A stretch of 32,377 nt of DNA from an uncultured Bacilli bacterium (GTDB lineage Bacteria; Bacillota_I; Bacilli_A; RF39; UBA660). The position numbers and the translations under genes were made by a program. Location: positions 1-32,377 of the forward strand of contig CALVZO010000014.1 of assembly GCA_944372545.1 (NCBI GenBank). The letters are read 5' to 3'. How positions within the stretch are numbered: position 1 is the stretch's first letter; every line of letters begins with the position of its first letter. The notes under the pieces are model-generated. The model was not told where the DNA came from. It searched no databases and saw only the letters and a list, made by a program, of their open reading frames with translations. Of the stretch, positions 7,433 through 15,282 are shown piece by piece.

Positions 7433-8377
7433 TTATTTAAAAATATATTCCATTTTTTCAACTCCATTAAACGAAGTATCCCATTGATAAGAATAAGGAC
7501 TTATATTTTTAAAAACAACTTCATCTCCAATAGCAAATTCTTCTGCTTCTGTTTCTAAATATATATCAGTTTCACAACAAGAACAACCAAAGAATATTGT
7601 TTTAATTAAATTTTTATTTTCAGTTTTATAAGTTGGATATGACCATCTTTGATTTGCCATCTTTGAAAAATTCAGTGTAACAAATTGAATTTCATTATCT
7701 TTTCTAATATCAATTACTTTACTATAAAGAGTACCAACATTTTTAAAAAGGAAATCACCAAGTTCCACATAAAGATTTATATTATTAGGTACAATTTTTC
7801 TTATCGTATTTAGATAATTTATTCCATCTTCAAAAGATAAATCTTCAAGATGACCTCCTATATTTAAATTTTTTAAATTAGGAAAAAATATTAAAATGCT
7901 TTGTATCTCCTCATATATTTTTTGACATTGTTCATGATTTTTATGATCTGAATTATGAACATGAATATAGGTAATATTGTTCTTAATGCTTTGATTAATT
8001 ATTTTATAATCAACACCAAATCTACTAACACTAAAATTATTATTTGAATTAAAATTCACTCTTATTCCATTAGTTTCTTTAAATGAACTAAAATTATTTG
8101 AAACAATATGAATGTTATGATAATTACATTTTTTTAATTCAAAAGACAAAGGTCCACTTGCACTAACAAATTGATTATTTAAATACCTTTCTACTAATTT
8201 AAACTCATTCATATTTGAAACATCAAATCCAAAACCATTATTTACCATTAATTCCAAAACACTAATATGATTACAACATTTAACTGGAAAGAGAAAATTA
8301 ATATTAGTAGTTTTATTTTTTAATTCAGTAATATTGTTTTTTAATATAGATAAATCAAATTCTACTCTAGGATTCAT
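7433..8377 (-). CDS. PLP-dependent group IV (alanine-racemase fold) decarboxylase-like enzyme
   Basis: 314 residues, shorter than lysA/speA-type enzymes (about 380-420). Recognisable order of motifs: FPVKCC with the PLP lysine near residue 33 (YAxKAN in relatives), FDVSNMNEF, SRFGVDY, HVHNSDH (HxHxGS-like), LNIGGHLED (glycine loop), VELGDF (EPGR-like), GCSCCETDIY (GPxCDSxD-like, active-site Cys kept) and YSYQWDTSFNG near the C-terminus. This is the diaminopimelate/ornithine/carboxynorspermidine decarboxylase group, which removes CO2 from amino acids at a D-like centre. Motifs deviate, so the substrate is probably non-standard. 11 bases downstream of the CYTH gene; GAGG ribosome site. Confidence 0.82.
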   Translation of the reverse strand: MNPRVEFDLSILKNNITELKNKTTNINFLFPVKCCNHISVLELMVNNGFGFDVSNMNEFKLVERYLNNQFVSASGPLSFELKKCNYHNIHIVSNNFSSFKETNGIRVNFNSNNNFSVSRFGVDYKIINQSIKNNITYIHVHNSDHKNHEQCQKIYEEIQSILIFFPNLKNLNIGGHLEDLSFEDGINYLNTIRKIVPNNINLYVELGDFLFKNVGTLYSKVIDIRKDNEIQFVTLNFSKMANQRWSYPTYKTENKNLIKTIFFGCSCCETDIYLETEAEEFAIGDEVVFKNISPYSYQWDTSFNGVEKMEYIFK

Positions 8378-8388
8378 AATAACCTCAT

Positions 8389-9204
8389 TTATTCCATATA
8401 TGTATTTACATCTTGTAATTCTTTTTCATCAAAAGACAAATCACGATATTCATCAGAATATATATCTATACCATTTTCACTATAAACATCATCAGTATTA
8501 ATTACAATAGCATCATTTAAATTATAACCAAGCATTAAAACAACTTCGTCAATTTCTTCTTTAGTAGGTCCTTCAACTTCCACATAAGGTGGTAATTTAG
8601 GCCATTTATCTATAACTATTTCTGTATTTTTATAATCGTAAGCAATTCTCATTTTAATTTGATGTCTAGCAAAAAAATAACCTAAATCTTCTAATAATTG
8701 TTTACCATCCTCAATACAAGGAACATTAAATTCTAATTCGTTTACTGCATCTAATTCATATTCACCCTTACTATTAACAATTCTTTTTATAGTAATAGTA
8801 GTTTCATCTCCAGTTTGTCTTAATCGTACCCATTTACTAAAATTTTCATTTGTTTTTTTCATTAATTGTATAAGTTCTTCAGAAAACAATTTATCAAAAT
8901 CATTATTCTTATTTTCTATAAATTCTATAAAATCTTTTGTTCCTAAAATACTTTCAATTAAGTTTAAATCTTCTTTATCAAAACATGGTCTTATTTCTAA
9001 TATTAACTTTTTAAATCCTCTTATATCATTACTTTTTAATAAGTTTACATATTTAATATATAGTTCATCTGTAGTAGGTAAATCAAATGTATAAACATCT
9101 TGAATAAATTTTCCTTTAGGTTCAATACCATTTTCTTTCAAAATGGACTTAATTTTATTTACATCCACATCTAATAATTTTATTTCTCTTTCAATTTGTC
9201 CCAT
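8389..9204 (-). CDS. CYTH-domain protein (triphosphate tunnel type) with an internal insertion
   Basis: 271 residues against about 180 for simple CYTH proteins. N-terminal EREIKLLDVD is the ExExK-like signature. Then WVRLRQTGDETTITIKR (about 133-149), NELEFNV, a GYFFARHQIKMRIAYDY segment and EIVIDKWPKLPPYVEVEGP (the paired acidic strand) follow. Residues about 48-120 form an extra helical block between the first and second strands, which simple family members lack. CYTH enzymes bind triphosphates or linear phosphoesters, e.g. thiamine triphosphatase or class IV adenylate cyclase. First gene of operon B with a promoter upstream at a palindrome. A triphosphatase role on a pathway nucleotide is inference. 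Confidence 0.85.
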   Translation of the reverse strand: MGQIEREIKLLDVDVNKIKSILKENGIEPKGKFIQDVYTFDLPTTDELYIKYVNLLKSNDIRGFKKLILEIRPCFDKEDLNLIESILGTKDFIEFIENKNNDFDKLFSEELIQLMKKTNENFSKWVRLRQTGDETTITIKRIVNSKGEYELDAVNELEFNVPCIEDGKQLLEDLGYFFARHQIKMRIAYDYKNTEIVIDKWPKLPPYVEVEGPTKEEIDEVVLMLGYNLNDAIVINTDDVYSENGIDIYSDEYRDLSFDEKELQDVNTYME

Positions 9205-9324
9205 AAATCATCAACTCCTATCTTAACTTGTTATAATTATAACATAAAATAATAAATAATAAAAATTATATACAAGAATATAATTTTTATTGTTTTTTTG
9301 ATATAATATTCTTGGAGGGAATAT
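9205..9324. promoter_or_regulatory. Divergent promoter region with two palindromes
   Basis: Between the minus-strand CYTH gene and the plus-strand deaminase. A perfect 14-bp palindrome GTTATAATTATAAC (9230-9243) contains the TATAAT -10 box (9241-9236 on minus) for the CYTH operon. An 11-bp perfect inverted repeat (9261-9271 with 9278-9288) lies just in front of the deaminase -10 TATAAT (9302-9307). Both are AT-only or nearly so, so some of the symmetry may be chance, but their positions over the -10/-35 regions suit operators. Confidence 0.5.
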
Positions 9325-9693
9325 ATGAATTTTAATGAATTATATAATATAGCAAAAGAATTGTCTAAAGAAATTTCTTTAAATGATAAATCTTCTTATG
9401 GAAAAGTAGCAGTTGCTTGTATAACAGATAATAATAATTTATATACAGGTCTTTGTTTTAAAGCAACTTGTAATGTTGGTTTTTGTGCAGAAACATCAGT
9501 AATTGCACAAATGTTATTAAAAGGTGAGACTAAGATAACAAAATTAGTTGCAGTGTATAATGGTAATGAAATAATTTCACCTTGTGGTAAATGCAGAGAA
9601 CAAATCTATCAATTAGATCATGATAACTTAAATTGCGAAATCCTACTAAAAAACAAAGTCATACTATTAAAGGACTTACTACCAGAATTATAA
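9325..9693 (+). CDS. Cytidine deaminase-family protein, blasticidin-S-deaminase type
   Basis: 122 residues. Zinc site: CAETSVI (Cys-Ala-Glu, in place of the HAE/CAE of the family, with the catalytic Glu) near residue 53 and SPCGKCREQ (PCxxC) near 86. The KDLLPEL ending resembles fungal and bacterial blasticidin S deaminases (recalled, not searched). These hydrolytically deaminate cytosine nucleosides to uracil forms. It is the only plus-strand cargo gene, with its own TATAAT promoter and GGAGGG ribosome site and a terminator at its stop. It could be a salvage, repair or self-protection enzyme for a cytosine-containing product; the last is speculation. Confidence 0.85.
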   Translation: MNFNELYNIAKELSKEISLNDKSSYGKVAVACITDNNNLYTGLCFKATCNVGFCAETSVIAQMLLKGETKITKLVAVYNGNEIISPCGKCREQIYQLDHDNLNCEILLKNKVILLKDLLPEL

Positions 9694-9713
9694 TTCTGGT
9701 TTTATTTTTTTTT
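9682..9713 (+). terminator. Terminator of the deaminase gene
   Basis: Perfect palindrome CCAGAATTATAATTCTGG (9682-9699), including the TAA stop, followed by a T-rich run to 9713. It also covers the end of the convergent methyltransferase gene. Confidence 0.7.
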
Positions 9714-10346
9714 AATTACAAATATTCTATACGGAAATGGTCTAAAATATTTTTTGAAATTAAATAAAATTTTAATTTTAGTAAGATAATGACAAGACTT
9801 TTCCTCTATAATTTTTCCTCCAGATTTTGTAATGATTTCTCTCCAAAATCTTATTTCTAAAAATCTTTCATCACCATACATTGCTTCAACATCATCAAAA
9901 TATTTTGTTGGTATTCCAACAATAACAACTTTGGCAATTTCCATTTGCTTTTTTAATGTTGTAATAATTTCTTTGTCTGTAAAATGCTCTAAAACACCAT
10001 TGCTAAAAGATACATCAAATTCTTCCTTATTATATTTTAAATCCAATATTGAATCTATTTTAAATTTTGGTTTATTTTTCGCACCATATTGATTTGCTAT
10101 ATTTTTTGAGAGTTTTAAAATGTCTTTATCAATATCAATAGCAAGTGAATTAAATCCAATGGAAGCAAGATAAGTAGATAATACACCAGTACCAGATCCT
10201 GCTTCAATTATTTTCTTGTTTGGTGAATATTTTTTTATAAGTTCTATTAAATTCTTTTTTGTTTTAATTTTATCATTTACATAATTTGAAATAGATCCTT
10301 TTTCTTCAATTTCATTAATATAAATTTCGTACCAAGATTTTTTCAT
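9702..10346 (-). CDS. Class I SAM-dependent methyltransferase, last gene of cargo operon A
   Basis: 214 residues. SAM motif I IIEAGSGTGVLS near residues 45-56, acidic AIDID loop after the second strand, and SNGVLEHF motif near 115-122, as in Methyltransf_11/25-like enzymes that use an EHF segment. Acceptor unknown. C-terminus is basic (KKYFRPFPYRIFVIKKK), suggestive of RNA or membrane contact. 12 bases after the radical SAM gene, same direction; convergent with the deaminase across a shared terminator. Confidence 0.85.
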   Translation of the reverse strand: MKKSWYEIYINEIEEKGSISNYVNDKIKTKKNLIELIKKYSPNKKIIEAGSGTGVLSTYLASIGFNSLAIDIDKDILKLSKNIANQYGAKNKPKFKIDSILDLKYNKEEFDVSFSNGVLEHFTDKEIITTLKKQMEIAKVVIVGIPTKYFDDVEAMYGDERFLEIRFWREIITKSGGKIIEEKSCHYLTKIKILFNFKKYFRPFPYRIFVIKKK

Positions 10347-10358
10347 TTCTACCTCCAG

Positions 10359-11129
10359 TTAAATTAAATAACTTAAAGAATCGAATAAAGCATTTCCAAC
10401 TTTTTCATCTTTTCCATTATTTGTAATTACTATATCACCATTAGCAAGTATTAAAACATATTTCTTCTCCATATCTTCTTCTATTCTAGTATCAATATTT
10501 TTAATTTTACTTTGTTGTTTAATCATATCAACAACTTTAGAATATTCATTCATTGAAATATCAAATGTTTCTTTGTTTATAATTGCTTTTTCTCTTAAAG
10601 GCATAAATTTAAATATTCTCCAACTATAAATATTATAATTATTTAAAAAGTCCACTAATTCATTAAAATTACTTGAATTGTTCTTACATACAACACTATT
10701 TATTCTAATCTTTATGTCATATTTTTTTTCTTTAATATAATCCAATATTTCTTTAATTTCTTGAAAATGGCATTTACCTCTACCTAAAGAATCATTTATA
10801 TCATCATCAACTGAATCAATAGATAAAGTGATACTATCTAGATATTTATATATTTTATCAATTCTTTCTTTTGTCAAAAGTTTTCCATTAGTTATAATTT
10901 TATTTTTTATACCTTTATTATAAGAACATTCTAATAAATCATCTATACCAGTTAATAATAATGCTTCTCCACCAGTCCAAGTTATGCTATTAATACCAGA
11001 TTCTTCCAAATTATTTAAAATAGATAAATTTTGTTCATACGATAAATCACTAATATTTAAAAATCGATGACAATACTTACAATTTTGATTACAACGAGCA
11101 GTTATATTCCAACATATTTCTTTTTCCAT
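10359..11129 (-). CDS. Radical SAM enzyme with viperin-like sequence features
   Basis: 256 residues. Fe4S4 motif CNQNCKYC (CxxxCxxC) at about residues 13-20, then TWTGGEALL (SAM-binding GGE), IITNGKLL, SLGRGK, RINSVV and SWRIFKFMP. The layout, including the GRG turn, the INSV strand and the WxxF segment, follows viperin-type enzymes (recalled from human viperin), which make 3'-deoxy-3',4'-didehydro-CTP. There is no SPASM or twitch Cys cluster at the C-terminus, which argues against peptide-maturase types. MoaA- or NirJ-like relatives cannot be excluded. Its ATG overlaps the upstream methyltransferase stop by one base. Confidence 0.85.
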   Translation of the reverse strand: MEKEICWNITARCNQNCKYCHRFLNISDLSYEQNLSILNNLEESGINSITWTGGEALLLTGIDDLLECSYNKGIKNKIITNGKLLTKERIDKIYKYLDSITLSIDSVDDDINDSLGRGKCHFQEIKEILDYIKEKKYDIKIRINSVVCKNNSSNFNELVDFLNNYNIYSWRIFKFMPLREKAIINKETFDISMNEYSKVVDMIKQQSKIKNIDTRIEEDMEKKYVLILANGDIVITNNGKDEKVGNALFDSLSYLI

Positions 11130-11839
11130 TATTTAACTTTCCTTGCTAAAATATATCCAAAACGATGAAAATGATCTCTGACACAATCAACATGTGCTCC
11201 TTCAAAAGTAGGGAATTTATTTTCTCTAAATGATATAATTTCCCAATCATCGTTAAAATAATTTTTTATTTCATTTTTTCTATAAAATTTAGAAGTGGGA
11301 TAATTAACATAATCATTTTCATCTATTGCCATCATGTAATCAATATATAAATAACCATTTGGTAAAACAATATCTTGTAATCTTTTTGTTTTATCTTCTA
11401 GAGTAAAATCTTGATTTGCAGAATAATGTAATGAACAACTAGTAAACACAACATTAAACTTATCTGTTGGTAGAGTTCTATAAAAATCTCTCTTTTCAAT
11501 CGTAGCATATTGATTAAGGTTTTCTATTTCTAATCTTTCTGTAATTCCTAATACTTTTTTTGTTTCTAATTCAAAATCTTTAGATTTAAAATTAGGAGAG
11601 TATGAATGCTTTATTTTTTCTTTAACTATAGGGAATTCTTTTATACCTCCATACAAAGCAATTTCATCAATATCATATCCAGTTACTTTAATATGATCAC
11701 GAGCGAATGGCATTAAAAATTTTCCATCAGAGCAACCTACAATACAAGCAGTAAAATCTTTTCTCCATTCTTGTTTTGCTAAATTTAATAATTTGTATAA
11801 TCTAGTTGGTGGATTCCCCCAAATACTTTTAGTTTTCAT
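11129..11839 (-). CDS. SAM-dependent methyltransferase-like protein
   Basis: 236 residues. Begins KSIWGNPPTRLYKLL; motif I is degenerate but readable as CIVGCSDGKFLMPFA (about 32-46), followed by VTGYDIDEIAL (acidic loop) and FTSCSLHYSAN where motif IV/post-I residues lie, then NGYLYIDYM. Fits a Rossmann-fold methyltransferase; substrate unknown. It overlaps the DAHP synthase gene by 11 bases at its start and the radical SAM gene by one base at its end, so all three are strongly coupled. The radical SAM protein lies between two methyltransferases, implying stepwise modification of one substrate (inference). Confidence 0.75.
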   Translation of the reverse strand: MKTKSIWGNPPTRLYKLLNLAKQEWRKDFTACIVGCSDGKFLMPFARDHIKVTGYDIDEIALYGGIKEFPIVKEKIKHSYSPNFKSKDFELETKKVLGITERLEIENLNQYATIEKRDFYRTLPTDKFNVVFTSCSLHYSANQDFTLEDKTKRLQDIVLPNGYLYIDYMMAIDENDYVNYPTSKFYRKNEIKNYFNDDWEIISFRENKFPTFEGAHVDCVRDHFHRFGYILARKVK

Positions 11840-12635
11840 ATTTATCGATCCTTTCTTTAAATTTTAAAACATCTTTTAAAGTTTCTATATTAATAGTTTG
11901 TTCACTATCACATAAACTTTGACTTGGATTAGTATGCACTTCTATTATTAATCCATCTGCACCAGCAATTAATGATGCTTTACTCATAGATTCAACTATA
12001 TAATCTTTTCCACTTGCATGTGATGGATCAACTATTATTGGTAATTTACTATTTTTCTTTATATAAGGTATTGCTTGTATATCTAAAATATTTCTAGTTT
12101 CATCCGAATTAAATCCTCTAATACCTCGTTCACATAAAATAACATTATAATTTCCTTCTTTTAAAATATATTCAGATGCTAATAACCATTCTTTATAAGT
12201 AGCAGTAAAACCTCTTTTTAAGAGTATAGGTTTATTAGTTTTTCCCAATTCCTTTAATAATTCATAATTATACATGTTCCTACTACCGACTTGAATTATA
12301 TCTATATCTTTAGCATATTTTTTTGCTTGATTAATTGTTAGTAATTCAGTTACTATACATAAATCTAATTCTTTTTTAATCTTTAAAAGAATTTCTATAC
12401 CCTCATCTTGTAAACCTTGAAAAGAATAGGGATTTGTTCTACCTTTATAAGCACCGGCACGAAAAAATTTGATTCCTAATTTTTTCAATTCTTTTGCGAT
12501 AGAGTATGCTTCTTCATAACTTGCAAAAGTACAAGGTCCGGCAATAATTGTTTTTTCTTTTCCACATATAATTTCATTATTAATTTTAATATTATTAGGT
12601 ATATGTAATGAATTATATAAATAATCTTTTTCCAT
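11829..12635 (-). CDS. 3-deoxy-7-phosphoheptulonate (DAHP) synthase, type I-beta
   Basis: About 268 residues from the ATG at 12635, which directly follows the U32 stop; an earlier frame extension to 12689 would overlap the U32 gene and is not conserved-looking. Motifs follow the family: AGPCTFAS, FRAGAYKGRTNPYSFQGL, TELLTINQA, QVGSRNMYNYELL, LLKRGF, ILCERGIRGF, VDPSHASG and EVHTNPSQS. The enzyme condenses PEP and erythrose 4-phosphate, first step of the shikimate pathway. No ACT or chorismate-mutase regulatory domain is present, so it should be free of feedback control. No other shikimate gene is nearby. A related aldol condensation on another sugar phosphate is possible but less likely given motif conservation. 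Confidence 0.93.
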   Translation of the reverse strand: MEKDYLYNSLHIPNNIKINNEIICGKEKTIIAGPCTFASYEEAYSIAKELKKLGIKFFRAGAYKGRTNPYSFQGLQDEGIEILLKIKKELDLCIVTELLTINQAKKYAKDIDIIQVGSRNMYNYELLKELGKTNKPILLKRGFTATYKEWLLASEYILKEGNYNVILCERGIRGFNSDETRNILDIQAIPYIKKNSKLPIIVDPSHASGKDYIVESMSKASLIAGADGLIIEVHTNPSQSLCDSEQTINIETLKDVLKFKERIDKYEN

Positions 12636-12636
12636 A

Positions 12637-14715
12637 TTATTCTTTTCCCTCAAATAAATTACATTCGTAAGAATTCTTCCAAAATTCATTTTGTTTTAAT
12701 TCTTTATAATAATTATTCTTTTTGAAACATATAATGCTATTTTTTATTTCTTCTATATTTTGTCCAAATGTCATATACCTAAAGGTTGTATTGTTATTTA
12801 AATTGACTTTTGAATAATCATTTAACATCGGATCTTTATTCAAAATATATCTATAGTCATCATTACACAATATTTCAAAATCTAAATCTTTATCTACATT
12901 TTTTATATCTTTTTTATTACATTGTTTTTTTTTGCAATTTGAACATCCAAATAAATGATTAAAACAATTTCTTGTATATACTAAAGGTAACTTACCACCA
13001 ATTATTACTTGCATTGCTTCGTTTTCAAAAATACTTTTATTAGTGCTATAAGATAGTTCTGGGGATGCAGTAAATTCTTTGAAGTTATCTTCTTTTAAAT
13101 ATTGCAAAGTTTTTTTATTCCAAATATATATAGTGTAGTCAGTGTATTTCTTTTTAAATGCTATATTTTTACATAAATGAATTTGTGTAAATCTAGTAAA
13201 CATTACTTCTTTATCTTTTAAAAGTTGTAAGTAAGGTATAACATTTTCACTTTTCCAATTAAATAAAGGTAATTTATAAATAATTTTATCTTCAAATTTA
13301 TTTATTACTTCTGCAATGTTTTTAAGATTATTAATAGTTCCAATATCATATATTATTTTTACAAATGGATCTGTTATAAATTCTTCTATAATATTAATAT
13401 CAGTTGTATCTAAATATAATTGATTCAATTTAATAGTATTGTTTACCACCGGATAATTAATTATTTTACAATCTTCCAGTATATAGTTAACAAGTTCTTT
13501 GTATAAAGTCTTGCTTATTCTTAATGGTTCATCATTCATTCGTTGATATTTAATTTTATAAATATTAATGTTCTTATTTTGAGTTTCAATATCTTTTATA
13601 AGTTGGTTTAAATCAATATCAACTAATTCTTCATCATTACCATAAAAAGTATGTCCATCGCCTTTATAATTCATATACAATACTTCTGTTATATTATTTT
13701 GATTCAAAATCAAATCTAATGCCAAATTCTTTTTATTAATATCATAAGATTTTTTAATTTCAGTATATATATACATTACATCTGGGTTAGAATAATCATT
13801 TGAAAACTCTTGTGGTATGTTATCAATGTATTTTATACATATATCATTTTTATTTACATTTTCTAATTCACATGCTTTCATAAATGGTTTTGTTCTAGTA
13901 TTAATTTTTTCAAATAACTTATTATCTTTAATATTCGTACCTAATAAATAACCAGTTGATAAATTTGATAATTTATTATTATAAATTTCATTTAATACTT
14001 CTTTTATTTCCTTTGGATTTCTTCTTCTTCCTTCTAATTTTAAACAATCAATACCATCTAATTTGCTAATCAAATTTAGACAATTCATATCTGGTACATA
14101 TAAATAATGTCCGGGTTTATCATTAACAGAATAAATATCTCTACAAGTGATAATACACTTTCCACGATTTCCACCACCACCATTTATTAATGTTCCAAAA
14201 AAGCACAATCCAGAAAAACTTAAACATTGAGATCCCCATATAAAGCATTCTAATTCAATGTCAGTATTTTGTTTTATATTATTAATTTCTTCTAATGTTA
14301 ATTCTCTTGATAAAATCGCTCTTTCAGCATTTAAGGACTTAATATAATTAACATCATCAATATTGTGTGCTCCAAATTGTGTTGAAAAGTGTAATGGTAC
14401 ACTAGGAAACTCTTTATGCAATGCAGTTATCAAACCAATATCAGTTACAATAAAAGCATCCGGTAAAGCATTATTTTTTAAAAAATCTATTACCTCATCA
14501 ATTTCGTGATCTAACATTAATATATTTAATGTTAAGAAAAATTTTATATTATTTTCATGAAGTTTTTTAATTAGACAATTATATTCTTCGGTAGTGAAAT
14601 TAATTGCTTTATTTCTTGCATTCCATTTTTTTAATCCACCATATACTGCATTTGCTTTTCCATCTATAGCAACTTGTATATGTTCCATATTACTAGCAGG
14701 ACTTAATATTTCCAC
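12637..14715 (-). CDS. U32 family protein (peptidase U32 / RNA hydroxylase-like)
   Basis: 692 residues. N-terminal U32 domain starts MEILSPASNMEHIQVAIDG and continues VYGGLKKWNAR. The signature region ECFIWGSQCLSFSGLC (about 155-170), GNRGKCIITCR with conserved Cys, and LEGRRRNPKEIKEVL (about 227-241) match the family. The C-terminal half has a further Cys group FGCSNCKKKQC (about 606-616) and more strand-helix units. Despite the name, E. coli members TrhP and RlhA hydroxylate RNA, using Fe-S clusters. Overlap or spacing with the DAHP synthase is one base, so the two are coupled. Ribosome site AAGGAGAT. Confidence 0.9.
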   Translation of the reverse strand: MEILSPASNMEHIQVAIDGKANAVYGGLKKWNARNKAINFTTEEYNCLIKKLHENNIKFFLTLNILMLDHEIDEVIDFLKNNALPDAFIVTDIGLITALHKEFPSVPLHFSTQFGAHNIDDVNYIKSLNAERAILSRELTLEEINNIKQNTDIELECFIWGSQCLSFSGLCFFGTLINGGGGNRGKCIITCRDIYSVNDKPGHYLYVPDMNCLNLISKLDGIDCLKLEGRRRNPKEIKEVLNEIYNNKLSNLSTGYLLGTNIKDNKLFEKINTRTKPFMKACELENVNKNDICIKYIDNIPQEFSNDYSNPDVMYIYTEIKKSYDINKKNLALDLILNQNNITEVLYMNYKGDGHTFYGNDEELVDIDLNQLIKDIETQNKNINIYKIKYQRMNDEPLRISKTLYKELVNYILEDCKIINYPVVNNTIKLNQLYLDTTDINIIEEFITDPFVKIIYDIGTINNLKNIAEVINKFEDKIIYKLPLFNWKSENVIPYLQLLKDKEVMFTRFTQIHLCKNIAFKKKYTDYTIYIWNKKTLQYLKEDNFKEFTASPELSYSTNKSIFENEAMQVIIGGKLPLVYTRNCFNHLFGCSNCKKKQCNKKDIKNVDKDLDFEILCNDDYRYILNKDPMLNDYSKVNLNNNTTFRYMTFGQNIEEIKNSIICFKKNNYYKELKQNEFWKNSYECNLFEGKE

Positions 14716-14745
14716 AAAACCATCTCCTTAAATAGTGTAGTAAAA

Positions 14746-15282
14746 TTATTTTGTTTTTCTTAAAGTTTTACCATCATTTTCTAAATCTAATACTACTTTT
14801 TCTTTTAATTCTATTGTAAATGTTCTATCATTTACCTTATAACTAGCAACATCACCAATTTTTTTGTGATACATAGCATTTCCTAATGGACTATTAATTG
14901 ATACTTCTTTTATTTCTGCTTCCATATCAAATGATGGAGTAGTTGCAACTAATCTAAATATTTCTTCTTCTCTGTCGTCTGCAGAAAAAATCATATCAAT
15001 TTTTACAACATCACCAATATCAATTAAACTATCATCGCCTAAACTTTCTACTATTTCTACATTGTTTTGCAATTTGTGTTTCATTTCTGCTATTTCTCTC
15101 ATCAATACTCTTTCTTGCATTTCTGCTTGATATAAAATTGGATTGTCATGCCAATTATCACCTTGATATATAGCATCACTTCCTTTATACATTCTTAAAT
15201 CTGCTAATTCTTTTTCCTTTTTTGCTATTGCATGTAAATATTCTTCGTAACCTTGTTTATTTAATTTTATTTTTTCTTCCAT
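14746..15282 (-). CDS. GreA/GreB-like transcript cleavage factor, divergent (copy 1)
   Basis: 178 residues. N-terminal coiled coil with a tip region GDNWHDNPILY (about 41-51), where canonical GreA has DLSENAEY with two catalytic acids; here acids remain but the spacing differs. C-terminal FKBP-like domain ends with SINSPLGNAMYHKKIGD and an ASYKV strand, the GreA 'SPLG-A' signature. Gre factors enter the RNA polymerase secondary channel and stimulate transcript cleavage. It overlaps the MBL gene by 16 bases and lies in the middle of the metabolic operon, an unusual place for a transcription factor. Confidence 0.85.
   Translation of the reverse strand: MEEKIKLNKQGYEEYLHAIAKKEKELADLRMYKGSDAIYQGDNWHDNPILYQAEMQERVLMREIAEMKHKLQNNVEIVESLGDDSLIDIGDVVKIDMIFSADDREEEIFRLVATTPSFDMEAEIKEVSINSPLGNAMYHKKIGDVASYKVNDRTFTIELKEKVVLDLENDGKTLRKTK

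Noticed and set aside
9832-10092. Plus-strand frame inside the methyltransferase gene; likewise other plus-strand frames within 369-602, 1655-1852, 16883-17083, 30692-30901, 31275-31514
   Set aside because: Antisense shadows of well-supported genes in AT-rich DNA, without ribosome sites or family motifs.
10359-11129. RiPP maturase system based on the radical SAM enzyme
   Set aside because: No SPASM domain, no RRE-like partner, no precursor-like small ORF with core peptide next to it, and no peptide exporter in the cluster.
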